The translations under genes and the position numbers were made by a program. From the NCBI RefSeq assembly GCF_932526225.1, contig NC_064045.1:8620138-8684137 (forward strand): a stretch of 64,000 nucleotides of DNA, read 5' to 3'. This stretch comes from Nematostella vectensis (lineage: Eukaryota > Cnidaria > Anthozoa > Actiniaria > Edwardsiidae). The notes below the pieces were generated by a model. The model worked only from the letters and a program-made list of their open reading frames with translations, searched no databases and was not told the DNA's origin. Of this stretch, positions 54,309-62,610 are shown one piece after another (within the stretch, counting starts at the first letter, position 1; every line of letters begins with the position of its first letter).

Positions 54309-55260
54309 GCCCTATAGGCGGCGGTACTCACGCCAACGGGTGATCGTGAATGGGATGGATGAGCAATGGCAAGCGGATTTGTGTGACATGCAAGCGTATA
54401 GTTCGGTGAATGATGGGTACAAATATATACTCACCGGGATTGACATATTGAGCAAATATGGGTGGGCTGTCCCTTTGAAAGACAAGACAGGTCCTCAGAT
54501 CGTTAAGGCGTTTGAGGGAATTTTCAAGGGCGGACGTCAACCTGAAAAGCTTCAGACAGATGACGGAACTGAGTTTAGGAACCGAACATTTCAAGCGTTC
54601 CTTAAATCGAAGGGGATCCATTACTTCTCCACGCGCAGTGAGCTAAAGGCCTCTGTGGTGGAGCGGTTTAATCGTACCCTTAAGACTTGGATGTGGCGTT
54701 GGTTTACTCTTAAGGAGACCCGACGGTATATTGAGTTGTTACCCAAGCTGGTCTACAACTACAACCACTCCTACCACCGTAGTATTCGTCGTGCCCCAGC
54801 GGATGTAGTTACGTACGATGATGCTCAGGAGGTATGGGGTGTCTTGTATGGAGGTAAAAAGACGGGTGTGAAGCCCAAAAAAGCGAAAAAGAGACCATTA
54901 CCAAAATTCCATGTTGGGGATAAAGTGCGAATCAGTAAAGTCAAACACATCTTCGCCAAAGGGTACACCCCAAACTGGACAGAGGAGGTGTTCACGGTGG
55001 GCCAGCGGTACGATGACCCAAAACAGAAAGACTATGCGTACCGTCTCCGTGAGTACGACGGGTCGTGGCTAGAGGGGCGGTTTTACGAGCCTGAACTGCA
55101 ACCTGTCCACATCGACGAGGAGGAGGAGCTGTATCGCATCGAAAGAGTAGTCAAGTCACGTGGGAAGGGGAGGGGTAAAGAATACTTTGTGAAATGGCGC
55201 GGGTGGCCTGCTAAGTACAACAGTTGGGTGTCTGCTGAGCAAATGCATAAAATTGCGTGA
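54013..55260 (+). CDS. INT: Retroviral-type integrase with chromodomain
   Basis: 415 residues from ATG 54013 (the frame is open upstream without an ATG). A very basic N terminus (KTKVEKGYGTKKKKRRKKRG) precedes a helical segment (about 50-90). The rve core holds a DDE triad: first Asp in WQADLCDM (near 121), second in LQTDDGTEF (near 183), Glu in SVVERFNRTLK (near 217), with about 34 residues between the last two. A basic beta-rich region follows (KFHVGDKVRISKVKH), then a C-terminal chromodomain (YRIERVVKSRGKGRGKEYFV, KWRGWPAKYNSWVSAEQM). Integrases of this type insert Polintons into the host genome with 6-bp target duplications; the chromodomain may steer it to methylated histones. All catalytic residues are intact. 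Confidence 0.95.
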   Translation: MAKPPTKTKVEKGYGTKKKKRRKKRGRVGTSVVRKMEGREKRMTKKATYHLLQQIYYNPEHPAALGGVNKLLRAVRSKGVSRAQVEAWLRTQSTYTVHKPYRRRYSRQRVIVNGMDEQWQADLCDMQAYSSVNDGYKYILTGIDILSKYGWAVPLKDKTGPQIVKAFEGIFKGGRQPEKLQTDDGTEFRNRTFQAFLKSKGIHYFSTRSELKASVVERFNRTLKTWMWRWFTLKETRRYIELLPKLVYNYNHSYHRSIRRAPADVVTYDDAQEVWGVLYGGKKTGVKPKKAKKRPLPKFHVGDKVRISKVKHIFAKGYTPNWTEEVFTVGQRYDDPKQKDYAYRLREYDGSWLEGRFYEPELQPVHIDEEEELYRIERVVKSRGKGRGKEYFVKWRGWPAKYNSWVSAEQMHKIA

Positions 55261-55294
55261 GACGCACGTTCTCCCTCAGTTACGCTCACGCACC

Positions 55295-56332
55295 ATGACG
55301 GACCAAGAGCCATTCTACGTCACGTTACCCAGTAACGCTATCGAAGATGCTTTCCCTGGTAACACCATCAGCGATTTTACCATACGGACGCCAAAGACGT
55401 TCGACTTACGTGATGGGAAGTGGCAAGTAGGGCTAGTACACCTCATCTACCCTAGGACATGGCTAAAGTTTTCACCCGAGGATACTGACGTTTGGATCTA
55501 TCATAAAGTCCCAGACCCCAATTGGTATGCCAGTTGGGCTGACAAGGGCAATCCACAGGCCCTTATCCCTCAAGATAAAATAACGACTAAATGGACGCAT
55601 ATTAAGCTGGATGATTTCAAAGTCCCAAAGTGGCATGAAGTCGCCTTCAGCCTCAAGAGAGCTATAGACATATTCAACGAGGGTAGGGTGTGGGTGAGAA
55701 AGCAACTTGGTCAAGGTAGTGTGTGGGATGTGGATATGGCTGTAGACACACCGGCGAGACAGATCAACATAGCAATAGCAAAGGGGTGCCAACTTCTCCT
55801 ACGGCTACGGACTGCAATGGCACTAGGGTTCAGACAATGGGACTCTGGGGAGTGGCTCGAGCAATTAGATACAAACGATGGAGTCATTCCACCCAATTAC
55901 CAGTTTGGCCCGACCGAAACACACAGGACCCTATTGAATTGGGTACCCTTTAGCTATGATGAGCGGAGCTTGTTCCCGGGCTCCGAGGACTCCAACAACC
56001 CCCCAGCTACACGGCCATTCTCCTCTAAGGAGTCTGACATTATCATCGAGGAGCTACAGCCCTTTCAAAACATGTATGTGTACTCTAACATGACCGAGGG
56101 GAACCTCGTCATAGGGAGTGATAGCAGCAACCTCTTACGTGTGATAGCACCCGGGGGGAGCGGCCATGGTGCCGTGGAGCGTGATTTCACCATACCCTAT
56201 TACTTCCCAGCACGTACCCAACTTGTGGATAGGGTCCGCTTCTATATAACTGACGACAAAGGGCGGCCCATCTCATTCCAGTCTGGTGCCGTGGTGGGGA
56301 CATTGCATTTTAAACCTATTCCGTTCGCTTGA
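55295..56332 (+). CDS. Putative virion protein, paralogue 1 (minor capsid candidate)
   Basis: 345 residues from ATG 55295, 49 bp after a TATA-like cataaaat (55246) inside the end of the integrase gene. The start (FYVTLPSNAIEDAFPGNTIS) and WQVGLVHLIYPRTW belong to a family repeatedly seen in Polinton-type elements. The C-terminal third (FQNMYVYSNMTEGNLVIGSD, FYITDDKGRPISFQSGAVVG) is shared with the next gene. Predicted mostly beta strand. Position between integrase and capsid genes suggests a virion role, perhaps a penton or minor capsid protein, but I cannot show a jelly-roll from sequence. Three bases separate its stop from the next ATG, suggesting a shared transcript. Confidence 0.7.
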   Translation: MTDQEPFYVTLPSNAIEDAFPGNTISDFTIRTPKTFDLRDGKWQVGLVHLIYPRTWLKFSPEDTDVWIYHKVPDPNWYASWADKGNPQALIPQDKITTKWTHIKLDDFKVPKWHEVAFSLKRAIDIFNEGRVWVRKQLGQGSVWDVDMAVDTPARQINIAIAKGCQLLLRLRTAMALGFRQWDSGEWLEQLDTNDGVIPPNYQFGPTETHRTLLNWVPFSYDERSLFPGSEDSNNPPATRPFSSKESDIIIEELQPFQNMYVYSNMTEGNLVIGSDSSNLLRVIAPGGSGHGAVERDFTIPYYFPARTQLVDRVRFYITDDKGRPISFQSGAVVGTLHFKPIPFA

Positions 56333-56335
56333 ACG

Positions 56336-57376
56336 ATGACAAACAGGGAGCTCATACTTCACGTATCCAGCGCTGACCGGGAGTTGGGTGGTGAAATTGG
56401 CGATTTTGTTGTGAGGTTTCCCAGGACGCTTGACCTGCGCGGCGGGAGATGGGAGGTAGGAGTTTTATCCGTCAACTACAGTCCCCACTACGACACCTTT
56501 GCCGACGAGGAGCACGACCTTTGGATTATGTGCAGGCACTCGTACTCGCCATCAGCTGCGCCTTACCTCCAATGGCATAAGTTGACCCTTCTGAAGTCAA
56601 AGATGGGTAATTGGTCGCAATTGACACTGAACCTACGGCTCGTAATCGATGGGTTTAACATGTCCCGGCAAACCACGAGGCAAGCGCTACAACAGGATTA
56701 CCTAGACTTAGAAATGGTACCCGATGAGTACAACGAGAAAGTTGTGTTCAAAGTGGGGTGGGGTAATCGTGTGTTGATACGGAGACGGCTCGCTGCAAGG
56801 CTTGGCTACAGTGACGCCTCCCTATCCGACCAGGGGCCATTCTACGCAACGTTATTACCACCAATCAGTGTAGGAGACGTTACTCACCCATTAGCGGTAA
56901 GGGGTGTCCTTCCCCCTGACTATCCCATCACCGCGAGAGAGCCCCCAAGCCTACCCGAGACGTCTGCTACTTCACATTTGCTACCTCAATGGACTGTGTT
57001 CGATTACTCCCTCCCCAAAGGGAGTACAAACGTCCGCGAGTACCCATCCAGTTCCCACCCCGTTTTTGATGTCAAAACTTTCCAAAACATGTATTTGTAC
57101 TCGAATATCACCGCCAGCAACTACATCCTAGGGAGCAGTACCCGGAATGTATTACGCGTAATGGTTGACAGGGGGAAACCTGGTGACCTAGGTGTGGAGC
57201 GGGACTTCGACAGACCATTCTACTTCCCCCTACGCTTAGAACTCATCAACGACATCCACCTCTATATAACAGATGACACAGGCAGAACGATACCATTCTT
57301 GTCGGGGGGCTTCGAGGTAACACTTCATTTTAGACGCAAGGCACAGTTATGGTCTTCCCCCTCTTGGCAGGGTTAG
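56336..57376 (+). CDS. Putative virion protein, paralogue 2 (minor capsid candidate)
   Basis: 346 residues. It aligns end to end with the preceding gene: SSADRELGGEIGDFVVRFPR and WEVGVLSVNYSPHYD at the N terminus, FQNMYLYSNITASNYILGSS, GVERDFDRPFYFPLRLELIN and LYITDDTGRTIPFLSGGFEV at the C terminus. The middle diverges. It begins 3 nt after the previous stop and overlaps the next gene by 28 nt. The pair arose by tandem duplication. In two-component icosahedral virions related proteins can form hetero-oligomeric vertices; that is inference. No catalytic motif is seen. Confidence 0.7.
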   Translation: MTNRELILHVSSADRELGGEIGDFVVRFPRTLDLRGGRWEVGVLSVNYSPHYDTFADEEHDLWIMCRHSYSPSAAPYLQWHKLTLLKSKMGNWSQLTLNLRLVIDGFNMSRQTTRQALQQDYLDLEMVPDEYNEKVVFKVGWGNRVLIRRRLAARLGYSDASLSDQGPFYATLLPPISVGDVTHPLAVRGVLPPDYPITAREPPSLPETSATSHLLPQWTVFDYSLPKGSTNVREYPSSSHPVFDVKTFQNMYLYSNITASNYILGSSTRNVLRVMVDRGKPGDLGVERDFDRPFYFPLRLELINDIHLYITDDTGRTIPFLSGGFEVTLHFRRKAQLWSSPSWQG

Positions 57377-57876
57377 CTGGAACTCTCTTAGCCCCTATCC
57401 TTGGTCCTCTCTTTGGTGGACAACAAGGGCGCGGCTCCCATGCAATAGCCGACGCTGGTGTAATAAGGGGGTATGACATTAGAAACCCACCCCCTTTCAT
57501 TGATATGGAGCAACGGGGGATGGGTAGCCAAGCGTTCCAAGGTGCTCCCCTTGGTCAATTGGGGTGGGGGAGCGCCCATGGTGAAGCGTTCCGCGGTTAC
57601 CCTGTGGTGGTACAAACTGGGGGTGGCCTTGGGTCACTCAACACAGACTTACCCTTCGACGCCTCGGGGAGTATTCCAATTGGCCATACAACATTCGGGA
57701 CAACCTCCCCCAAGACGGGGAGACAAATTGCTCATAGAGTGAAAATTATGCCAAAGACTGTACCTCTTGGCGCCCCCTCCACAGGGGTACCTCGGAGAAG
57801 CCATCGGCGCCGTAAAGTCACACCCTCTCACAGACGTCAAAGGGGTGGGAGAAGACCTATGGATATCTTCGACTAG
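57349..57876 (+). CDS. pVI-like amphipathic/basic capsid protein
   Basis: 175 residues. A hydrophobic, Gly/Leu-rich N terminus (VFPLLAGLAGTLLAPILGPL) could insert in or disrupt membranes. A Gly-rich middle follows (GSHAIADAGVIRGYDIRNPP, GGGLGSLNTDLPF), then an Arg/His-rich C terminus (PRRSHRRRKVTPSHRRQRGG). The order of amphipathic helix then basic tail recalls adenovirus pVI, the membrane-lytic internal capsid protein matured by the viral protease. Similarity is by layout only. It overlaps the upstream gene by 28 nt and sits immediately before the major capsid gene. Confidence 0.5.
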   Translation: MVFPLLAGLAGTLLAPILGPLFGGQQGRGSHAIADAGVIRGYDIRNPPPFIDMEQRGMGSQAFQGAPLGQLGWGSAHGEAFRGYPVVVQTGGGLGSLNTDLPFDASGSIPIGHTTFGTTSPKTGRQIAHRVKIMPKTVPLGAPSTGVPRRSHRRRKVTPSHRRQRGGRRPMDIFD

Positions 57877-57968
57877 GGAGAAAAAAAAAAAGATAAAACT
57901 GTCTACAAGTGACGTCATACCCCCAGTTCATACCCACCCTTGCCACGAAGAAGAGCTCCCTTTACACC

Positions 57969-59279
57969 ATGAGTACTGCGCATGTTCTCGAGGGGTCACA
58001 GCAAGTGGCCAACCCCGGTATGGGATTGTTCACTATGCCAGCCACGGATGTCGCTTTGAAAGATGGGAAGTTTATACCCTACACACCCAGCGATGAGAGC
58101 TCCAACCACATTGAGTGGTACATTCATCCTACTACCACCTACATTGACCTTCAAAAAACACACATAAAACTGAAAGTCAAGATCACTAAGACCAATAACC
58201 AGAACCTCACGGCCGACGAGGCTGCCACTTTTGTGAACAATGTTGGCCATTCCTTGTTCAAACAAGTCAAGGTAGAGTTGAACAATATGCCAATCACTCT
58301 ACAAACGGACTCGTATCCGTTTAAAGCCTACATTAGTAACCTACTCAACTACACCAGAGAGGGACAAGACTCCTTCTTAGGCCTTAGTCTTTGGCATAAA
58401 GACACAGCCGGCAAAATGGACGTCACCGCTGTAACGGGTGCTGGGGCAACAAACAAAGGCCTGATCAAACGCAACTCTTACACAGCCCTGAGTGCGGAGG
58501 TTGGCCTAATCATCAACCTAGATGTTGATCTTTTCAAGTGTGGGCGATACTTGTTGAGTGGTGTCCCAATGAAGATCAGGTTGGAGATGGCAACGCCAGC
58601 CTTTGCCCTTATGGGAAGTGGGAAGTTTGTCATAACACCAGGTTCAACCCTCCGATTGTATCACGTTACCCCAACAGATACTATAGGACTAACTCATGGC
58701 ACTGCACTGGTCCAGCACAAATTAGCCAAATACCCTGTGACCACAGCTGTGGTTAAAACAGAGCAGGTTGAGAGCGGAAAACTCACCAAAAGGTTCAATG
58801 ACCTGTGGAACGGACTCATCCCAAAGCGAATGGTATTTGGTCTTATCACTAACGCTGCCTACGCTGGGGACTACGATAAGAATCCCTACAATTTCTTCTT
58901 GACGAACGTTACTAACATTGAGTTACGGGTGAATGGTGTTGAGACCCCCTTCACAAGCATCAAAAACATTGCTGGGGATGCTATAGACTTGTACTACATG
59001 ATGCACGAAGGCATAAATGGCAAAACGGGGCGTACAAAAGGCCTGAACATCAACCGTGATGAGTTCTTTGGGGGATATGGATTGATTGTCTACGATCTTA
59101 CAGCGGCAGGAAACGCCTCATCCGGGTACTTTCAGCCACAGTATAAAGGCACGGTGTCACTGGACCTAACGTTCAGTACAGCTCCCACCGAGGTGCTTAC
59201 AGTAGTGCTGTACGGAGAGTTCAACAACGTCATGGAGATAGACGCCGCCCGTCGTGTAATGTACACCATCCAAGGGTAA
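57969..59279 (+). CDS. MCP: Major capsid protein (double jelly-roll, hexon-like)
   Basis: 436 residues from ATG 57969; the frame is open upstream but without an ATG. The N-terminal half has the signature seen in Polinton capsid proteins: HIEWYIHPTTTYIDLQKTHI, FVNNVGHSLFKQVKVELNNM (near 88), DSYPFKAYISNLLNYTREGQ, LWHKDTAG. Later come NSYTALSAEVGLIINLDVDL, LLSGVPMKIRLEMATPAFAL, and a C-terminal strand set ending LTVVLYGEFNNVMEID. Double jelly-roll proteins trimerise into the hexagonal capsomers of icosahedral virions in adenoviruses, Polintons and giant-virus relatives. An A-rich tract with GATAAAAC (57888-57898) lies upstream. No disruption seen. Confidence 0.92.
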   Translation: MSTAHVLEGSQQVANPGMGLFTMPATDVALKDGKFIPYTPSDESSNHIEWYIHPTTTYIDLQKTHIKLKVKITKTNNQNLTADEAATFVNNVGHSLFKQVKVELNNMPITLQTDSYPFKAYISNLLNYTREGQDSFLGLSLWHKDTAGKMDVTAVTGAGATNKGLIKRNSYTALSAEVGLIINLDVDLFKCGRYLLSGVPMKIRLEMATPAFALMGSGKFVITPGSTLRLYHVTPTDTIGLTHGTALVQHKLAKYPVTTAVVKTEQVESGKLTKRFNDLWNGLIPKRMVFGLITNAAYAGDYDKNPYNFFLTNVTNIELRVNGVETPFTSIKNIAGDAIDLYYMMHEGINGKTGRTKGLNINRDEFFGGYGLIVYDLTAAGNASSGYFQPQYKGTVSLDLTFSTAPTEVLTVVLYGEFNNVMEIDAARRVMYTIQG

Positions 59280-59309
59280 AGGATAAGAAGAAAAAAAAAA
59301 AAAAGAGAC

Positions 59310-59945
59310 ATGAATGCTGACCTCCAACAGGACGCAATGTCCACGGAGGAGCTGGAGACTATAGCCCTCCGTGACCGTCATATAGAGCCTGTGTTCGAAG
59401 GGGTGTACCCCTCGGACCTTCTACCAACCACTATCCCTGAGAATGGGTATGGCTACTCAGCATATATCATGAACACTGACCCTAGTGGCAGGCCTGGTAC
59501 CCACTGGCTAGCAGCCTTCTTCACACCAGACCGTTGCGAGTGGTTTGACAGTTTTGGGTTTGGTCCTGAGGCCTACGGAAAAGTAATGACAGACTTTTGC
59601 GCCTTGCGCCCCCGGCTGGTGACGAGCCCACACCGTCTCCAAGCTTTAAACTCAGCCGTGTGCGGACAGTATTGCCTATTCTTCCTGTACCACCGTACCC
59701 GCGGAGTTACCTTAAGGGAGATCGTCTCAAAGTTTGGTAGTCAGTATAATTGGAACGACCAAGTAGTGTGTTCGTTTGTGCACGATCTAGTTTGTCATGG
59801 CGCTGGTAGGGGCTGTGCCCAACGCAGGCGATGCCCTTGGCGCCAATGTGCTGTGAAACAACACCATTTAGTGCTAGGTGATAGTAACAATAACAATAGC
59901 AATAATAATAATTATAACAATCACAACCTATGGATGTGGCCCTAG
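59310..59945 (+). CDS. PRO: Adenain-like cysteine protease
   Basis: 211 residues. The catalytic set of the C5 (adenain) family can be placed: His65 in RPGTHWLAAF, Asp80 in CEWFDSFG, Gln111 in HRLQALN and Cys118 in SAVCGQYC, with the Gln-to-Cys distance of seven seen in adenoviral protease. A Cys/Arg-rich tail (CAQRRRCPWRQC) and an Asn-rich C terminus (GDSNNNNSNNNNYNN) follow and are unusual. The enzyme should mature capsid and core proteins inside the virion. It is 30 nt downstream of the capsid stop, with a 16-base A-rich tract just before its ATG. AATAAA at 59964 closes this gene block. Confidence 0.92.
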   Translation: MNADLQQDAMSTEELETIALRDRHIEPVFEGVYPSDLLPTTIPENGYGYSAYIMNTDPSGRPGTHWLAAFFTPDRCEWFDSFGFGPEAYGKVMTDFCALRPRLVTSPHRLQALNSAVCGQYCLFFLYHRTRGVTLREIVSKFGSQYNWNDQVVCSFVHDLVCHGAGRGCAQRRRCPWRQCAVKQHHLVLGDSNNNNSNNNNYNNHNLWMWP

Positions 59946-60019
59946 TGTAGAGTGGTTCACTACAATAAAAAAACATGTAATGGGTACCCTGTGTCTTGAC
60001 TCATTATTCCCCTATCGCT

Positions 60020-60027
60020 TATATATA
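60020..60027 (+). promoter_or_regulatory. TATA box of the ATPase gene
   Basis: TATATATA lies 57 bp before the ATPase ATG (60077) and just after the polyadenylation signal of the preceding block (59964), so a new transcription unit begins here. Confidence 0.6.
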
Positions 60028-60076
60028 CTGGTGAGGGTAAAAAGTGGACGGCACTAGATCCCTCAGCCACCCCAGG

Positions 60077-60880
60077 ATGGAGGACCGACGGTTCCGTTGC
60101 CCGTGTGCCATTATGGTAGTTGGTCCAAGTCAATCAGGAAAAACTACATGGGTGCAGAGTTTGCTACGGCAAGCCCCTATGGCTTTTGACAAACGGTTCC
60201 ATAAAATAGTTTGTTGTTACGGGCAGTGGCAACCCAAGTACGATTGGCTGCAGAAAAAACTAGGGGTTGAGTTCCACCAAGGACTGCCTGACTCTGTCAC
60301 TGACCTGTTTGGGGAGCACGACACCCCTGGTCTGCTCATCATAGACGACTTGATGGACCAAATCGATAGGGCTTTGAAAATCTTCACCCAAGAGTCCCAC
60401 CACCATGACATCACAACTATATTTATCTCGCAGAACCTATTCCCCGGGGGAAAATCACGCACCGCCTCGATCAATAGCCATTTCTTTGTGTTGTTCAAGG
60501 ACCCTAGGAACAAGTTAGGGATACGTACACTAGCGCAGCAAGCGTTCCCGGGACAATTAGACTACGTTATGGATGCTTACGATCAAGCCACTAAAGACCC
60601 TTATAGTTGTCTGTTGGTCGACTTCCACCAAACAACCCCTGACAACCTTCGCCTCCGCTCCAACATCCTACCAGAGCAGTCCCCCATGTACGCCTACCTC
60701 CCCAAAAACTCTAGAGGTAAGGATGCATATATAGAGGGGGAGAATGGGTGTACCACATCAGTCAGCGATGCCCAACGTAAGAGGAAGAGGTCCAAGGGGA
60801 GGGTGGACCCCAGCGACCCGTATACGACCCACGGCAAGCGCAAGGCGCAAGCCCGCGGAGTACACCCGCGCCAGGTATAG
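60077..60880 (+). CDS. ATP: Genome-packaging ATPase (FtsK/HerA, A32-like)
   Basis: 267 residues from ATG 60077 (the frame is open upstream, with no ATG). Walker A GPSQSGKT is at 16-23 and Walker B LLIIDDLMDQ at 86-95. The sensor-like FISQNLFPGGKSRT and the SHFFVLFKDPRNKLGIRTLA block are typical of A32-like packaging ATPases of Polintons and nucleocytoplasmic DNA viruses. It would pump DNA into preformed capsids. A basic C-terminal tail (AQRKRKRSKGRVD) extends past the core. The last part overlaps the next gene by 113-137 nt in another frame, and a TATA-like sequence for that gene lies inside this one. Confidence 0.93.
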   Translation: MEDRRFRCPCAIMVVGPSQSGKTTWVQSLLRQAPMAFDKRFHKIVCCYGQWQPKYDWLQKKLGVEFHQGLPDSVTDLFGEHDTPGLLIIDDLMDQIDRALKIFTQESHHHDITTIFISQNLFPGGKSRTASINSHFFVLFKDPRNKLGIRTLAQQAFPGQLDYVMDAYDQATKDPYSCLLVDFHQTTPDNLRLRSNILPEQSPMYAYLPKNSRGKDAYIEGENGCTTSVSDAQRKRKRSKGRVDPSDPYTTHGKRKAQARGVHPRQV

Positions 60881-61901
60881 GGCTGAGGCACGGTACAACA
60901 AACGCCTCGGGTTGGAGCCACCAACACCCCCTAGCGGAGTTACCCCCCTCTCCTCATCTAGCAAGTCGTCAACACCACCACCATCGTCACCGCGATCGTG
61001 GACCCAGTTTGCACCACGAACACTCTCGCGGTACAGCAGCAAACGCTCAGGGCCAGGGCCATTATTGTCATCAGCATCGTCATCATCATCATCATCACCA
61101 CACCCACAGCCACTCCCGTCACTACCAACACCACTCAACACAGCTCTCCCACCACTCTCTCCCATAGCATCATCGACCCCAGCCAATCTACCCCAACCGA
61201 CCTCCCCCCTGGGGGTACCCCCCACTTGGGCTGGTTATTCAGGCCTATCGGATGCGTCACTAGCGCTTTCCCCCGGGAGAGTATACAGTGAGCCTGGCAG
61301 AAAGCGGCAAAAGAAAGTAAAGACACCAAAACGGGCGTCCAGTGCCGCAGGGCGCACTCATCATAAGAAGAAATCACCACCACAGGGAGGTGTTCTCCAA
61401 CGATTCCTGGATTGGGGTAGTGCAAACCCACTACCCAACCCCGAAGCAACTGCAATCGCCAATACGACGGTGGACCAAAGCCAGTTACGCTCGCCTGGGA
61501 GCTATGGGTCACCTACCACATTCTCAGCGATAAGACCACTAGGGTCACATGGTTCCACGATCCGTACACCCTCCACACCCTCCAGGAGTACCTCTCGTAG
61601 GGGGTCAAGGCGCAGAGCTGGGGGAAGTGGAGGAGGTGGAGGTGGGGGTGGGGGTAGTGGTGGTAGTGGCGGTAGTGGTGGAAGAGGAGGGAGGAGGAGG
61701 GGTGGAAGAGGGAGAGGTGGAAGAGCGACCACAACAACAAGAAAGTGCGTCACCCAAAAGAGACGTCGCGCAGATGGGACCAATGTCACCAAAACAAAGT
61801 GCGTCACCACCCAACGTGTAGACAACCAACAAGTTGGTGGCGGTGTTGGTGGAGTCGACAGTGCTGCAAATAACCCACCATGGAGGTCCGTTTGGGTGTG
61901 A
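60744..61901 (+). CDS. Ser/Pro- and Gly/Arg-rich low-complexity protein
   Basis: 385 residues from ATG 60744, or 377 from ATG 60768. An ATATATAG box at 60727-60734 inside the ATPase gene favours the second start, giving the 40-56-bp TATA-to-ATG spacing usual in this element. The N terminus is basic (MPNVRGRGPRGGW). A Ser/Pro-rich stretch follows (PPTPPSGVTPLSSSSKSSTP), then a Lys/Arg patch (KRQKKVKTPKRASSAAGRTH), a Gly-run RGG region, and a C terminus with twin Cys motifs (RKCVTQKRRRADGTNVTKTK). Composition suggests a nucleic-acid-binding core or scaffold protein. No known domain. It overlaps the ATPase gene. Confidence 0.6.
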   Translation: MGVPHQSAMPNVRGRGPRGGWTPATRIRPTASARRKPAEYTRARYRAEARYNKRLGLEPPTPPSGVTPLSSSSKSSTPPPSSPRSWTQFAPRTLSRYSSKRSGPGPLLSSASSSSSSSPHPQPLPSLPTPLNTALPPLSPIASSTPANLPQPTSPLGVPPTWAGYSGLSDASLALSPGRVYSEPGRKRQKKVKTPKRASSAAGRTHHKKKSPPQGGVLQRFLDWGSANPLPNPEATAIANTTVDQSQLRSPGSYGSPTTFSAIRPLGSHGSTIRTPSTPSRSTSRRGSRRRAGGSGGGGGGGGGSGGSGGSGGRGGRRRGGRGRGGRATTTTRKCVTQKRRRADGTNVTKTKCVTTQRVDNQQVGGGVGGVDSAANNPPWRSVWV

Positions 61902-61948
61902 AAAAACTCGTAAATAACAAGTGACAAACACCACAACACCATTCCACT

Positions 61949-62119
61949 ATGAGACATCGTGTGAGCAAGAACCGTTGTACTAGGTTGAGGGGGAGAGTGT
62001 GTAAGAGAAGGGGCAGACCCCGTCGCTACAGACAGAGGGGTAGGGGTACGCAGCGTGGTAGAGGCAGGAAAGAATGGCACCTCCTTGGGGTACCACTAAG
62101 CCAATGGAAAGCGCTTTAG
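61949..62119 (+). CDS. Arg-rich core-like peptide, copy 1
   Basis: 56 residues (MRHRVSKNRCTRLRGRVCKR then RGRPRRYRQRGRGTQRGRG and a hydrophobic tail WHLLGVPLSQWKAL). A TAAATA box at about 61912 precedes it. It shares long identical DNA blocks with copy 2 (62160-62363), so the two are a direct tandem duplication about 211 bp apart. Such protamine-like peptides resemble adenovirus core proteins (pX/mu, VII) that condense DNA. The C-terminal tail differs from copy 2, suggesting divergence or a frame change after duplication. Confidence 0.55.
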   Translation: MRHRVSKNRCTRLRGRVCKRRGRPRRYRQRGRGTQRGRGRKEWHLLGVPLSQWKAL

Positions 62120-62159
62120 GATAAATAGCGGACGACTAACACCACTACACCACTCCGCT

Positions 62160-62363
62160 ATGGGACGCCGCGTGAGAAGGACCCAACGTACTAGGTTGAG
62201 GAGGGGAGTGTGTAAGAAAAGGGGCAGACCCCGCCGCTACAGACAGAGGGGTAGGGGTACGCAGCGTGGTAGGGGTATGCAGCGTGGTAGGGGTATGCAG
62301 CGTGGGCCCCAAGATTACATCGGTGCTATGTACGATACTGTAAAAACCCTCATGGGTAAATGA
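62160..62363 (+). CDS. Arg-rich core-like peptide, copy 2
   Basis: 67 residues, starting MGRRVRRTQRTRLRRGVCKK, with GRPRRYRQRGRGTQ, two further QRGRGM repeats (a 15-bp tandem repeat in DNA) and a non-basic tail (QDYIGAMYDTVKTLMGK). An ATAAATAG box at 62121 lies 39 bp before the ATG. It is the paralogue of the 61949-62119 gene. Basic composition and position among virion genes suggest DNA condensation in the capsid. The GC-G-G context of its acidic tail could be a protease target, but I cannot assign a cleavage site. Confidence 0.65.
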   Translation: MGRRVRRTQRTRLRRGVCKKRGRPRRYRQRGRGTQRGRGMQRGRGMQRGPQDYIGAMYDTVKTLMGK

Positions 62364-62379
62364 CTCCAATCACTCGACC

Positions 62380-62562
62380 ATGGTATTGAGAAAGAGCGGA
62401 CGCTTCGCGAGAAGACGCACCAAACGTGTTACACGCGTCAAAAGGGGAAGACATACACGTAGGGGAGTGTACGCTGGTAAAACGGTACAGCATGGTGGGC
62501 GTTACCGGAAACTCTGGGTGACAGGACGTGAATTGGATAGGATTGACCCCGCATGGTTGTAG
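62380..62562 (+). CDS. Small basic protein, core-like
   Basis: 60 residues: an Arg/Lys-rich first half (RKSGRFARRRTKRVTRVKRG) and a less basic end (RYRKLWVTGRELDRIDPAWL). It begins 17 nt after the previous stop and may share its transcript. It is not obviously homologous to the two Arg-rich peptides upstream. Likely a third DNA-binding core peptide; no family recognised. Confidence 0.55.
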   Translation: MVLRKSGRFARRRTKRVTRVKRGRHTRRGVYAGKTVQHGGRYRKLWVTGRELDRIDPAWL

Positions 62563-62570
62563 CTCTACCC

Positions 62571-62578
62571 TATAAAAA
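62571..62578 (+). promoter_or_regulatory. TATA box before the 62611 gene
   Basis: tataaaaa lies 40 bp before the ATG at 62611, in the short gap after the preceding stop at 62562. Confidence 0.6.
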
Positions 62579-62610
62579 AAGGGGAGGTACTCCATCGGTA
62601 CCATTCCACC

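Noticed and set aside
61502..62080. A 192-codon minus-strand Pro/Leu-rich frame
   Set aside because: Complement of the Gly/Arg-rich coding region of the plus-strand low-complexity gene; no promoter or conserved motif.
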